A stretch of DNA of 9,320 bases, from assembly GCA_001311585.1 (NCBI GenBank), contig BBBN01000054.1, positions 1 to 9,320 on the forward strand, given 5' to 3'. The DNA comes from Thermus sp. JCM 17653 (GTDB lineage: Bacteria > Deinococcota > Deinococci > Deinococcales > Thermaceae). How positions within the stretch are numbered: the first letter of the stretch is position 1; every line of letters begins with the position of its first letter. Positions 1-7,196 of the stretch are shown one piece after another. The notes beneath the pieces are model-generated. The model ran no database searches and was not told the origin of the DNA. It saw nothing but the letters and a program-made list of their open reading frames with translations. Both the position numbers and the translations under genes were made by a program.

Positions 1-1114
1 AAGGGGAGACCCACGCTCCCCAGCCGCCTCTCCCCGTAGAGGGGGTTGCAGTGGGTGACGGGGCTCGCTTCCGTGAGGCCATAGCCCTCCACCAGCTTGG
101 CCCCGGTGAGCTTCTCAAAGCGCTCGGCCACCTCCAGGGGCAGGGGGGCCGAGCCGGAGATGCAGGCCCGGACGCTTTTCAGGTTGCGCTTTTCGATTCC
201 CGGGAAGTTGTTGAAGGCCACGTAGAGGGTGGGTACTCCCGGGAAAAGGGTCACCCCGTGCTTCTCTATGGCCTCCACGATGGCGTGGATCTCGGGCCTG
301 GGCAGAAGGACCAGCTTAGCCCCCCCCAGCAGGGCCAGGTTCATGGCCACGGTCATGCCGTAGACGTGGAAGAAAGGGATGGCGCCCAGGACCACTTCCT
401 GGCCCTCCCGAAAATCGGGGTCCAAGCCTTGACCTGAAGGGCGTTGCTGGCGAGGTTCCTGTGGGTGAGCATGGCTCCTTTGGCCATCCCCGTGGTGCCC
501 CCGGTGTACTGCAGGAGGGCCAAGTCGTCCAGATCCAAGGGCACGGGCTTGGGCTTGCCCCTTTGCAGGAAGGACCGCCAGGGGAGGCCTTCCAGCTCTT
601 GGGGCCACTGCCCCTTGCGCTTGAGCGTCAGGGGGTAAAGGAGGTTCTTGGGAAAGGGGAGGTAGTCCTGGATGCCCGTGCGCACCACCAGGGCCACCGG
701 GGCCTCCCCTTTCACCTCCTGGTAGCGGGGAAGGAGCTGGTCCAGGATGACCAGGGCCTTGACGCCGGCGTCTTGGAGCTGGTGCCGTAGCTCCCTCGGG
801 GTGTACATGGGGTTGACGTTCACCCCCACCCCTCCCGCCAGGAGGGTGCCGTAGAAGGCGATGACGAACTGAGGGGAGTTGGGGAGCATGATGGCCACCC
901 GCTCCCCAGGCTCTACCCCTGCGGCTTGCAGCCCCTTGGCGAAGGCTTGCACCTGGCGCCAAAGCTCCCGGTAGGTGAGACTTCGGCCCAAAAACTCCAA
1001 GGCCACCCGGTCGGGAAAGCGGGTGGCGGTCTCCTCCAGGGCCTGGGGCAAAGGCTTGGGCCTGGGGGCCTCCTTGGGGACCCCGGGATCGTAGTGGGCG
1101 TACCAGGGCTTCAT
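1..1114 (-). CDS. Long-chain fatty-acid--CoA ligase (AMP-forming), 3' end beyond the window, one frameshift
   Basis: Member of the acyl-adenylate-forming superfamily. It activates a fatty acid with ATP and joins it to CoA, the entry step of beta-oxidation or lipid reuse, in the cytoplasm. The ATG at 1112-1114 follows a strong AAGGAGGTGG ribosome site. About 370 residues are visible. The P-loop YTGGTTGMAKGAM is near residue 207. After the break come PFFHVYGM, ISGSAPLP and the adenylate-binding EGYGLTEASP, with the protein still open at base 1. The frame is lost at the G run 417-420; one extra G joins KAWTP to DFREGQ and restores a continuous FadD-like protein. Its C-terminal AMP-binding subdomain lies outside. 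It sits 66 bases downstream of the metallo-hydrolase gene and seems to have its own promoter. Family assignment is firm (FadD/LcfA-like); the chain length of the substrate is inferred from resemblance only. Confidence 0.9.
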
Positions 1115-1137
1115 GCCACCTCCTTGAACCGCGTCAA

Positions 1138-1143
1138 AGTTTA
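1138..1143 (-). promoter_or_regulatory. Candidate -10 element of the acyl-CoA ligase gene
   Basis: On the minus strand this reads TAAACT, 23 bases before the ATG at 1114, so transcription would start about 16 bases upstream of a leader carrying the AAGGAGGTGG ribosome site. It matches the TANNNT pattern and the TANACT form seen at other starts in this window. No good -35 box is visible. Confidence 0.35.
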
Positions 1144-1180
1144 TTCCCCCCTGGGGCGGTCCGCAAGGGGCATCCTCTCC

Positions 1181-2133
1181 CTAGGCCCGGAAGTAGCGGA
1201 AAGGGGGGCCTTCCCGCAGGAGGAGGCCTTCTTGGCGCAGGTACTCCAGGTGGGCCAGGGTCTCGGCGAAGGCGAAGCGGCGGCCCGCCGGGTCCAGCTC
1301 CTGGGGGAAGAGCTTAAGGGAGAGGGACCAGGCGTCCTGGGGATGGTCCAGGAGGCCAAGAAGAGCTTGAAGGCGCGCCTCGTGGTGCGTCTTTAGCTCC
1401 TCCGCCCGTCTTTTTACCTGGGGGATGGGGCCGAAGTGGCCGGCGTGGGCCACCTGGGCCGGAAGCTCCGCCAGGCGCCTTAGGGAGCAGAAGAAGTCCT
1501 TCAGGGGGTTGGCCCGGGTGTAGGCCCAAAGGCCCACATTGGGGGAGACCCGCTCCAAGAGGGCGTCCCCCGCCAGGAGGACCCCTTCTTCCTCTAGGAA
1601 AAAGGCCACGTGCCCGTCGGCATGCCCCGGGGTCCAGAGGACCCAAAGGCGCTTTCCCGAAAGCTCAAGGACCTCCCCGTCCTTCAGGGGGATGGGGTTT
1701 TGCGGAGGGTGGACCCGCTCCCGGGTTTTGGCCATGGTCTCCCGGATTCCCAAAAGGGCCTCCTCCGGGGTGCCGTGGTCCAGGAAGAGCCGCCAGGAGG
1801 CTGCTTCAAAGGCCTCGGTTCCTGCCAGAAGCGGTGCCCCCGGGGGAGTTCCTCCTCGTGGAGGTAGACCCTGGCCCCCAGGCCCTCGAAAAAGCCTCCC
1901 AGGCCGTAGTGGTCCGGGTGGTGGTGGGTGAGGAGCACGGTTTTTACGTCGGCGAAGCAGAGCCCAAGCTCGGCCAAGTAAAGCTCCAAGGTGCCCCGGG
2001 CGGTGCGGGTGGCCAAGGCGCTGTCCACCAGGACGACCTCTTCCCTCCCTTTCAGAAGGTAGAGGTTCACCGTCTTCAGCGGGTAGGGGATGGGGACGGG
2101 CAGGAGGTACAGGCCGGGAAGGAGCTCTTTCAT
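1181..2133 (-). CDS. Metallo-beta-lactamase-fold hydrolase, one frameshift
   Basis: Binuclear-metal hydrolase of the MBL superfamily, 317 residues once the frame is restored. The THHHPDH motif is at residues 69-75, giving ligands H70, H72, D74 and H75. The later ligands fit H171 in TPGHADGH, D190 in AGDALL and H233 in HAGHFGPI. A C-terminal part of about 80 residues, ending in FAFAETLAHLEYLRQEGLL, looks like the winged-helix tail found in the LACTB2-like/glyoxalase II-like subgroup. The frame breaks at 1811-1818, where one extra G on the coding strand joins FWQEPE to AFEAASW. The ATG at 2131-2133 overlaps the TGA of the upstream phosphohexomutase gene (ATGA), so translation is probably coupled. 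No signal peptide is seen, so it is cytoplasmic. The substrate is unknown; a thioester or phosphodiester hydrolase are both possible. Confidence 0.88.
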
Positions 2134-3022
2134 AGGAGAACCCTGAGGAGGAGCAGGGCCGCCAGGTAGGGGTCCTTCTCCGGGAGGTGCCAGGGGAAGA
2201 GAAAGCCCCCTTCCCCGTCCCCTTGGACCTCGAGGCCTTCCAGAACCTCCCGGAGGGCCTCTAGGACCTCCTCCTCGCCCACGGCCTCTCCCCCCACCCG
2301 GTAGGCGGCCAGCCGGTCGGCGTCCCCGTCCAGGGCAAAGCCCAGGGCCGGGGGTTCCTGGGCTTTGAGGAGGGCGAGGAGGGTCTTGAGGTTTTCCGGC
2401 CTGGGGTCGGGGTCCGCCCCATAGAAGAGAGGGTGGGGAAGGGTGTGGAGTTCCCGGAGCTCGGCCTTCAGCCCAAGGCCTTGAAGGCCTGCCCCAAGAG
2501 CCCCCCGCCAGCTCCCCCCATGGCGTCCAGGTAGACCACCCCGGGGCGCTCCTTGGGCACCTCCCCGGCGCTTTGCAGGAGAAGATCCAGGTACGCCTTC
2601 CTGAGGTCCAGGGAAGCGTAGCTTCCCCTGGCCTCCGGAGGGGCTTCGGGCAGGGTGAGGCTTCGCCGGAAAGGGGCTTCCCCGCCTCCAGGCGGAGCTT
2701 GACCCCTGGAAGCGGGGGGGCTTGCGGCTGGCCGTGAGGTAAAGGCCGGCGGCCTCCCGGGCGTGGAGGGCGTAGCCAAAGAGGGGAAAGGGGGCGGGCC
2801 CCTGGAGGAGGTGGGTCTTTAGGCCCATCCCGGAGAGTACCCCTGCGGCCTCCTCGGCCATCTCCCGGGCGAGGAAACGGGCATCGTGGCCCACCACCAC
2901 CTGGTCTTTGCCCTCCTGGAGGAGCCTTTGGCCAAAGCCCGCGGCGATGCGGGCCACCTCTTGGAAGGTGAAGCCCTTGGCCAGCTCGCCCAAAAAGCCT
3001 TCTCGGGTGGGTAGAGCTCCAT
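2130..3022 (-). CDS. Shortened phosphohexomutase (phosphomannomutase/phosphoglucomutase) homologue, four frameshifts
   Basis: Restored, this is a 298-residue relative of the alpha-D-phosphohexomutases, whose normal length is about 450-470. Domain I has VVVGHDARF and, at the phosphoserine loop, LTASRKPP (residues 96-103) in place of TASHNPP; the serine, S99, is kept. Domain II has LFYGADPDPRPENL and the metal loop DGDADR (233-238). Only about 35 residues then separate this from EGGFLFPWHLPEKD, which matches the end of domain III, and the protein stops soon after, without domain IV. The usual N-terminal FGTxGWRG is not recognisable. Frames break near 2989-2998, 2703-2706, 2657-2661 and 2472-2474, each consistent with one lost base. 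The ATG at 3020-3022 is seven bases below a TAGACT box, suggesting a leaderless mRNA. Homology is clear. Catalytic activity is doubtful, because the sugar-binding and phosphate-binding parts are reduced or absent. Confidence 0.8.
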
Positions 3023-3029
3023 GCCTTAG

Positions 3030-3035
3030 AGTCTA
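3030..3035 (-). promoter_or_regulatory. -10 element for a leaderless phosphohexomutase-homologue mRNA
   Basis: TAGACT on the minus strand lies exactly seven bases before the ATG at 3022. This matches the TANNNT-plus-seven spacing known for leaderless transcripts in Deinococcus-Thermus. No Shine-Dalgarno sequence fits in the gap, which supports a leaderless start. Confidence 0.5.
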
Positions 3036-3043
3036 CCCCGTGG

Positions 3044-3049
3044 TACACT
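3044..3049 (+). promoter_or_regulatory. -10 element for a leaderless uvrD mRNA
   Basis: TACACT, preceded by TGG, lies exactly seven bases before the GTG at 3057. There is no ribosome site in between, only CACCCCC, so the transcript probably begins at or next to the start codon. The -35 region would fall over the start codon of the divergent gene and shows no TTGACA match. Confidence 0.5.
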
Positions 3050-3056
3050 CACCCCC

Positions 3057-5131
3057 GTGGACGAGGCCCTCCTTTCCTCCCTGAACGAGGCCCAGCGCCA
3101 GGCGGTCCTCCATTTTGAGGGGCCCGCTTTGGTGGTGGCGGGGGCCGGGAGCGGCAAGACCCGCACCGTGGTCCACCGGGTGGCCTACCTCGTGGCCCGG
3201 CGGGGGGTCTTTCCCTCGGAGATCCTGGCGGTGACCTTCACCAACAAGGCCGCCGAGGAGATGCGGGAGCGGCTCAAGACCATGGTAAGAGGGGCAGGGG
3301 AGGTCTGGGTCTCCACCTTCCACGCCGCCGCCTTGAGGATCCTCCGGGTGTACGGGGAGCGGGTGGGTCTCCGGCCAGGCTTCGTGGTCTATGACGAGGA
3401 CGACCAAAGCGCCCTCCTCAAGGAGGTCTTCAAGGAGCTGGGCCTCGCCGCCAAGCCCGGGCCCATCAAGAGCCTTCTGGACCGGGCCAAGAACCAAGGA
3501 GTGGCCCCGGAAAGCCTCCTCGCGGAGCTTCCCGAGTTTTACGCCGGCCTTTCCCGGGGAAGGCTTTTGGACGTGCTCCTCCGCTACCAGGAAGCCTTAA
3601 GGGCAGGGGGCCTTGGACTTCGGAGACATCCTCCTTTACGCCTTGAGGCTTCTGGAAGGGGACCCCGAGGTCCTGAAGCGGGTAAGGCAGCGGGCCCGCT
3701 TCATCCACGTGGACGAGTACCAGGACACGAACCCCGTGCAGTACCGCTTCACCCGGCTTCTTGCCGGGGAGGAGGCCAACCTCATGGCCGTGGGGGACCC
3801 GGACCAGGGCATCTACTCCTTCCGGGCGGCGGACATCAAGAACATCCTGGACTTCACCCGGGACTACCCCCAGGCCAAGGTCTACCGCCTGGAGGAGAAC
3901 TACCGCTCCACCGAGCCATTTTGCGCTTCGCCAACGCCGTCATCGCCAAGAACGCCCTCCGCCTGGAGAAGACCCTGCGCCCGGTGAAGCGGGGGGGTGA
4001 GCCCGTGCGGCTTTACCGGGCGGAAAGCGCCCGGGAGGAGGCGCGCTTCGTGGCCGAGGAGATCGCCCGTCTGGGGCCTCCTTTTGACCGGGTGGCGGTG
4101 CTCTACCGCACCAACGCCCAAAGCCGCCTCCTGGAGCAGGCCCTGGCCTCCCGGGGTCTTCCGGTCCGGGTGGTGGGGGGGGTGGGTTTTTTTGAGCGGG
4201 CCGAGGTGAAGGACCTCTTGGCCTACGCCCGCCTGAGCCTTAACCCCCTGGACGCGGTGAGCCTCAAACGGGTCCTGAACACGCCTCCCCGGGGTATCGG
4301 CCCCGCCACGGTGGCCAAGGTGGAGGCCCTGGCTCGGGAGAGGGGCCTGGCCCTCCTGGAGGCCTTGCGGGAAGGGGCTTCCCTCCTTCCCCGGCCCGAG
4401 CCTCTCCGGCACTTCCTGGCCCTTTTGGAGGAGCTAAAGGACCTGGCCATGGACTCGGCCGAGGCCTTTTTCCGCCACCTCCTGGAGGCCACCGACTACC
4501 CCCGCCTACCTCAAGGAGGCCTATCCCGAGGATGCCGAGGACCGCCTGGAGAACGTGGAAGAGCTTCTTCGGGCCGCCAGGGAAGCGGAGAGCCTCCCCG
4601 ACTTCCTGGACAAGGTGGCCCTCACCGCCCGGGCCGAGGAACCGGGGGAGGCCCAGGGGAAGGTTTCCCTCATGACCCTGCACAACGCCAAGGGGCTGGA
4701 GTTCCCCGTGGTCTTCCTGGTGGGGGTGGAGGAGGGGCTTCTGCCCCACCGCAACGCGGTGAACACCCTGGAAGGCCTGGAGGAGGAGCGCCGCCTTTTC
4801 TACGTGGGGGTAACCCGGGCCCAGGAGCGGCTTTACCTTTCCTACGCCGAAGAGCGGGAGGTCTACGGCCGCCTCGAGCCACCCGGCCAAGCCGCTTCCT
4901 GGAGGAGGTGGAGGAAGGTCTTTACGAGCTCTACGACCCCTACCGCCAAAAACCCGCCCCTCCCCCCCACCGGGCCCCATCGGGGGCCTTCAAGGGGGGG
5001 AGAGGGTGGTCCACCCGCGCTTCGGCCCGGGAACGGTGGTGGCGGCGGCGGGGGACGAGGTCACGGTGCACTTTGAGGGGGTGGGCCTGAAACGCCTCTC
5101 CCTCAGGTACGCCGACCTGCGCCCGGCCTAG
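3057..5131 (+). CDS. uvrD: DNA helicase UvrD/PcrA (superfamily 1A), five frameshifts
   Basis: 3'-to-5' ATP-dependent DNA helicase of nucleotide-excision and mismatch repair and replication restart, about 692 residues when restored. Motifs in order: Q motif LNEAQRQAV (9-17), Walker A AGAGSGKT (28-35), Ia VTFTNKAAEEM, Walker B DEYQDT (220-225), III VGDPDQGIYSFR, IV RLEENYRSTE, V MTLHNAKGLEFP, VI LFYVGVTRAQERLYL. The C-terminal tail VVHPRFGPGTVV...GLKRLSLRYADL is the small beta domain typical of PcrA/UvrD. Breaks: near 3600-3610 (two bases lost or one gained; EALRAQGALDFGD restored), 3913-3916 (G lost in GAGGCC), 4498-4503 (extra C), 4876-4878 (G lost in GAGGCC), and the seven-G run 4994-5000 (G lost). 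The GTG start is chosen from the Q-motif distance and the leaderless promoter. TAG is at 5129-5131. With every helicase motif preserved, sequence errors are far likelier than decay. Confidence 0.95.
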
Positions 5132-5140
5132 GAGGGAAAG

Positions 5141-5856
5141 GTGGCCTGGCCCCCTTACTCCAAGGCAAGGCCCCTGGCGGTGGCCCATAGGGGTTCCTCA
5201 CCCCTCTTCCACCGCCTGGTGGCCGAGGTGGCCGCCCTGCGCCTTCCCCTTTTCCCCTACCCCCTAGAGGTGCCTCCCGGAGGATCCCTTCGGGGCGCTT
5301 TCCTGTCTGGTCCCCTTGGACTTCGCTGGGATGGCCTTGGAAGAGGCCCAGCCCCCGCCCAAGGGGGTGCGCCTCGAGGCCGAGGCGGAGGCGGGCGGCC
5401 TGGTGGACCTGGTGGTGCCCGCCCTCTCGGAGCTTTACGGCCACTACACCGAGGGGCTGGCCCTGGAGCGCCTCCTTTCCGCCCACTTTCCCGGGGCCAG
5501 GGCCTTTGGCTTGGCCCCTTGCGCCCTTCCCTGGCCCCTTTCCTGCGGGCTTTGGGCCAGGTCTCGGTGGTGGCGCCAAGCTTCGCCGAGGGGGAGGGTT
5601 TCCTGGTCCATTTGCCGCCAAGGGCCCGGGGGCACGTGGCCTTGCGGCGGGAGGAGGGGGCTGCCCTGGCCTCAAGGCCGACCTCCTCCTCTACGCCGGG
5701 GGCAGGTTTCCTTTGGACTGGATCCAACCCTTTCACGCCGTCCTCGCCCTCGCCCCCCTGGAAGGGGGTGTGGCCGAGCGGGCGCACCAGGTTTACGGCC
5801 CCGAGGAGGTTTTGGGCTTCCGGGTGCGGGCTCTCCTCGAGGCCCTGGGGTATTAA
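5141..5856 (+). CDS. Divergent shikimate-dehydrogenase-like protein, three frameshifts
   Basis: Restored length is 238 residues. The GTG start follows GGAGGGAAAG, which overlaps the uvrD stop, so the gene is cotranscribed with the helicase nine bases downstream. Frames break at 5276-5280 (extra C; VPPEDPFGALS restored), near 5513-5518 (G lost; FGLGPLRPS restored) and near 5667-5673 (G lost; AALGLKADLLLYAGG restored). No strong motif is present, but the pattern recalls shikimate dehydrogenase: AVAHRGSSPLFHRLVAEV (14-31) resembles the substrate-loop SxSxxxHN region, DFAGMALEEA the GxNVTxPxK helix, and GHYTEGLALERLL (100-112) the GxNTDxxGxxxxL helix. The dinucleotide-binding glycine motif is weak, and the catalytic Lys/Asp pair is not evident. 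It may be a non-catalytic paralogue. The reading frame is well supported; the family assignment is an inference. Confidence 0.7.
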
Positions 5857-5859
5857 GTA

Positions 5860-5887
5860 CCCCGCCGCAGCGAAAGCCGCGGCGGGG
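5860..5887 (+). terminator. Hairpin terminator after the uvrD operon
   Basis: A nine-base-pair perfect stem, CCCCGCCGC (5860-5868) with GCGGCGGGG (5879-5887), encloses an inner GC-GAAA-GC tetraloop. It starts four bases after the TAA at 5854-5856. No T tract follows, which is common for strong GC hairpins in Thermus. The arm runs into a GGGGGCCCCC palindrome at 5884-5893. It could also slow transcription arriving from the convergent gene. Confidence 0.65.
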
Positions 5888-5921
5888 GCCCCCAAAGAGC
5901 CTTCTCCCGGCCCTGGTTCGG

Positions 5922-5948
5922 GCACCTCATGTTGCGAAACCAAGGTGC
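5922..5948 (-). terminator. Candidate hairpin downstream of the VOC gene
   Basis: GCACCT (5922-5927) pairs with AGGTGC (5943-5948), and GTT-GCGA-AAC (5931-5940) can close inside. It lies just past the stop codon of the minus-strand VOC gene at 5955-5957, where a terminator is expected. No T tract is present. A competing pairing of TGGTT (5914-5918) with AACCA (5938-5942) would cross it. The function is inferred from position. Confidence 0.4.
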
Positions 5949-5954
5949 GGGCAC

Positions 5955-6332
5955 TCAGCTTCCCCAGATCTCCGCCGGGGCGAGCTCCACCAGGTTCCCG
6001 GCGGGGTCTTGGGTGTAGAGGCTTTTTCCCCGGGGCCACTCCGCCCACCACACCGGGTAGCCCGCCGCCTTGAGGCGCGCTTCCCAGATGGGAAGCTCCT
6101 CTTCCTCCACCCGGAAGGCCACGTGGACGCTGCCTTGGGCCCCGTGGGGCGGCAGGGTTGCCTCCTTGGCGGTTTCCTTGGGGTTGAAGACCAGGAAAAC
6201 GCCCCGCCCGGCGCGGAAGAAGGCGTGCCGAGGCGGCTTGAACTGAAAGCAGGGAAGGCCCAAGATCCCCTCGTAGAAGGCGCGGGCCTTCTCCAGGTCC
6301 TCGGCGTAGACGGAAGTTTCCAGAACCTCCAC
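5955..6332 (-). CDS. VOC superfamily (glyoxalase/bleomycin-resistance fold) protein
   Basis: An intact 125-residue single-domain protein with two beta-alpha-beta-beta-beta modules. The first, VYAEDLEKARAFYEGILGL (8-26), is the classic VOC opening. The second begins SVHVAFRVEEEEL (68-80) and ends with LYTQDPAGNLVELA (105-118), the usual DPxGNxxEL close. Candidate metal ligands are E5, H70 and E117; the first is normally a His in LDHV-type members, so metal use is uncertain. Members include glyoxalase I, fosfomycin-modifying enzymes, ring-cleaving dioxygenases and epimerases; nothing here picks one. The GTG start shares one base with the TAG of the upstream GYD gene (TAGTG), so the two are translated together. 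It is last in the guaA transcript order. Confidence 0.85.
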   Translation of the reverse strand: MEVLETSVYAEDLEKARAFYEGILGLPCFQFKPPRHAFFRAGRGVFLVFNPKETAKEATLPPHGAQGSVHVAFRVEEEELPIWEARLKAAGYPVWWAEWPRGKSLYTQDPAGNLVELAPAEIWGS

Positions 6333-6619
6333 TACTTGAGCCGGGCGATGAGGTCGGCCACAGGGATGGCCTCGAGGGTCACCGTCTTCACGCTTCCCCG
6401 GGAGGCCAGGTGGAGCATGGCCCGGGCCACGCTGGCGGCGTCCTCCGCCTCCACGATGTTCACGAAGTCGTAGGGGCCGAGCACGGCGTACTGGGCCACC
6501 ACCTTGATCCCAAAGTCCCGCTCCAGCTCCTGATTCACCTCCTTGATGCGCTCGGGGTTTTTCACCAGGGTTTCGGCGCCGTCGTCGGTGAGGGTGCTAA
6601 GGACGATAAAGGTGGGCAT
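6332..6619 (-). CDS. GYD-domain protein
   Basis: An intact 95-residue small alpha/beta protein of the GYD family (Pfam GYD, ferredoxin-like dimeric alpha+beta fold). The signature is AVLGPYDFVNIVEAED (45-60), with the family's central G-Y/P-Y-D turn. The N-terminal FIVLSTLTDDGAETLVKNPERI (4-25) and the closing SRGSVKTVTLEAIPVADL (73-90) also match the family layout. The function of the family is not established. It resembles Lrp/AsnC effector domains in fold but has no DNA-binding part. The ATG is preceded by GGAGGCAAGCC, a good ribosome site. It lies 24 bases after the Uma2 gene and overlaps the VOC gene by one base. Confidence 0.85.
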   Translation of the reverse strand: MPTFIVLSTLTDDGAETLVKNPERIKEVNQELERDFGIKVVAQYAVLGPYDFVNIVEAEDAASVARAMLHLASRGSVKTVTLEAIPVADLIARLK

Positions 6620-6640
6620 GGCTTGCCTCCTTTCCCCTCC

Positions 6641-6646
6641 AGTCTA
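6641..6646 (-). promoter_or_regulatory. Candidate internal -10 element before the GYD gene
   Basis: TAGACT on the minus strand includes the TAG stop of the Uma2 gene and lies 21 bases before the GYD ATG, giving a short leader with a GGAGG site. The same hexamer precedes guaA and the phosphohexomutase homologue. Overlap with a stop codon means the TAG may be coincidental. No -35 box is seen. Confidence 0.3.
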
Positions 6647-7196
6647 CGCCTCTTGGCCCTCCAGCTCTACCCCGGCGTAGACCTCCGCCAGGGGCAGGCT
6701 TCCCTCCAGGCAGGGCAGGGGTACCTCGCCTTCCTCCGCCATCTGGTGGAGGATATCGCCCTCCTTCCGGTAGAGCTCCACCCGCCTCTCCCGGGCGCTC
6801 ATCAGGAGGTAGCCCTTGAGGGAGGGAAGGGAGAGGTAGCGCCAGAGCTTCTCCCTGCGGTCCACCCCCTCCGTGGCGGGGGAGAGGACCTCCACCACCA
6901 GGCAGGCGGCTTCCTCGTAGAAGGGGTTTTCCGGGGGCGGGGCGCAGACCGCCGTGAGGTCCGGGTAGTAGAAGGTGGCCTCCCCGACCCTTAGCTTCAT
7001 GTCCGCCACGTAGAGGCGGCATCCCTTCCTACGGGCCAGGGGGTAGAGGAGGTAGTGGAGGTTGCCCACGATGAGGTTGTGGCCCCGGCCATGGCGTAGG
7101 GAACCCCTTCCACGAGCTCCCGCTTCACGGGGGAAGTGGCCTCCTCCCTCAGGTACTCCTCCGGGGAAAGCCGCTTAAGCTCCCAGGCTCGCCCAT
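6644..7196 (-). CDS. Uma2-family (DUF820) PD-(D/E)XK nuclease-like protein, two frameshifts
   Basis: Restored length is about 184 residues, normal for the family. LSPEEYLREEATSPVKRELVEG (10-31) is the usual N-terminus. The core has YYPDLTAV (78-85, the PD), then CLVVEVLSPATEGVDRREKL (99-118; E103, K117) and the RRVELYRKEG strand. The fold is that of restriction-like endonucleases; the family's biological role is unproven, although many copies occur in Thermus, cyanobacteria and Chloroflexi. The frame breaks near 7176-7183 and again near 7078-7086 (AMAGA to HNLIVGNL), each consistent with one lost base. The second join may also hide a few residues. The ATG at 7194-7196 shares one base with the TAA of guaA (TAATG), which supports this start although the frame is soon lost. 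Confidence 0.85.

Noticed and set aside
1144..1180. Terminator between the metallo-hydrolase and acyl-CoA ligase genes
   Set aside because: Only loose CCCC/GGGG pairing is possible on the minus strand, which arises easily in such GC-rich sequence, and no T tract follows.
926..1396. Long open frames antisense to or in other frames of the real genes, here and throughout the window
   Set aside because: Such frames stay open because GC-rich codons rarely form stops. They show low-complexity Gly/Pro/Arg-rich translations with no family motifs, while the opposite frame holds conserved protein.
2991..2993. TTG at 2993 as the phosphohexomutase start
   Set aside because: It would begin in the frame used by the following residues and avoid one frameshift, but it lacks a ribosome site and a promoter at leaderless distance. 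The ATG at 3022 has a -10 box exactly seven bases away, and the added residues fit the family alignment.
3600..5003. Programmed frameshifting or transcriptional slippage in uvrD
   Set aside because: Known Thermus slippage uses long A/T runs, as in dnaX. Here five sites in short G/C runs, in differing directions, would all have to slip; sequence error is simpler. The seven-G run at 4994-5000 is the only one long enough to consider.
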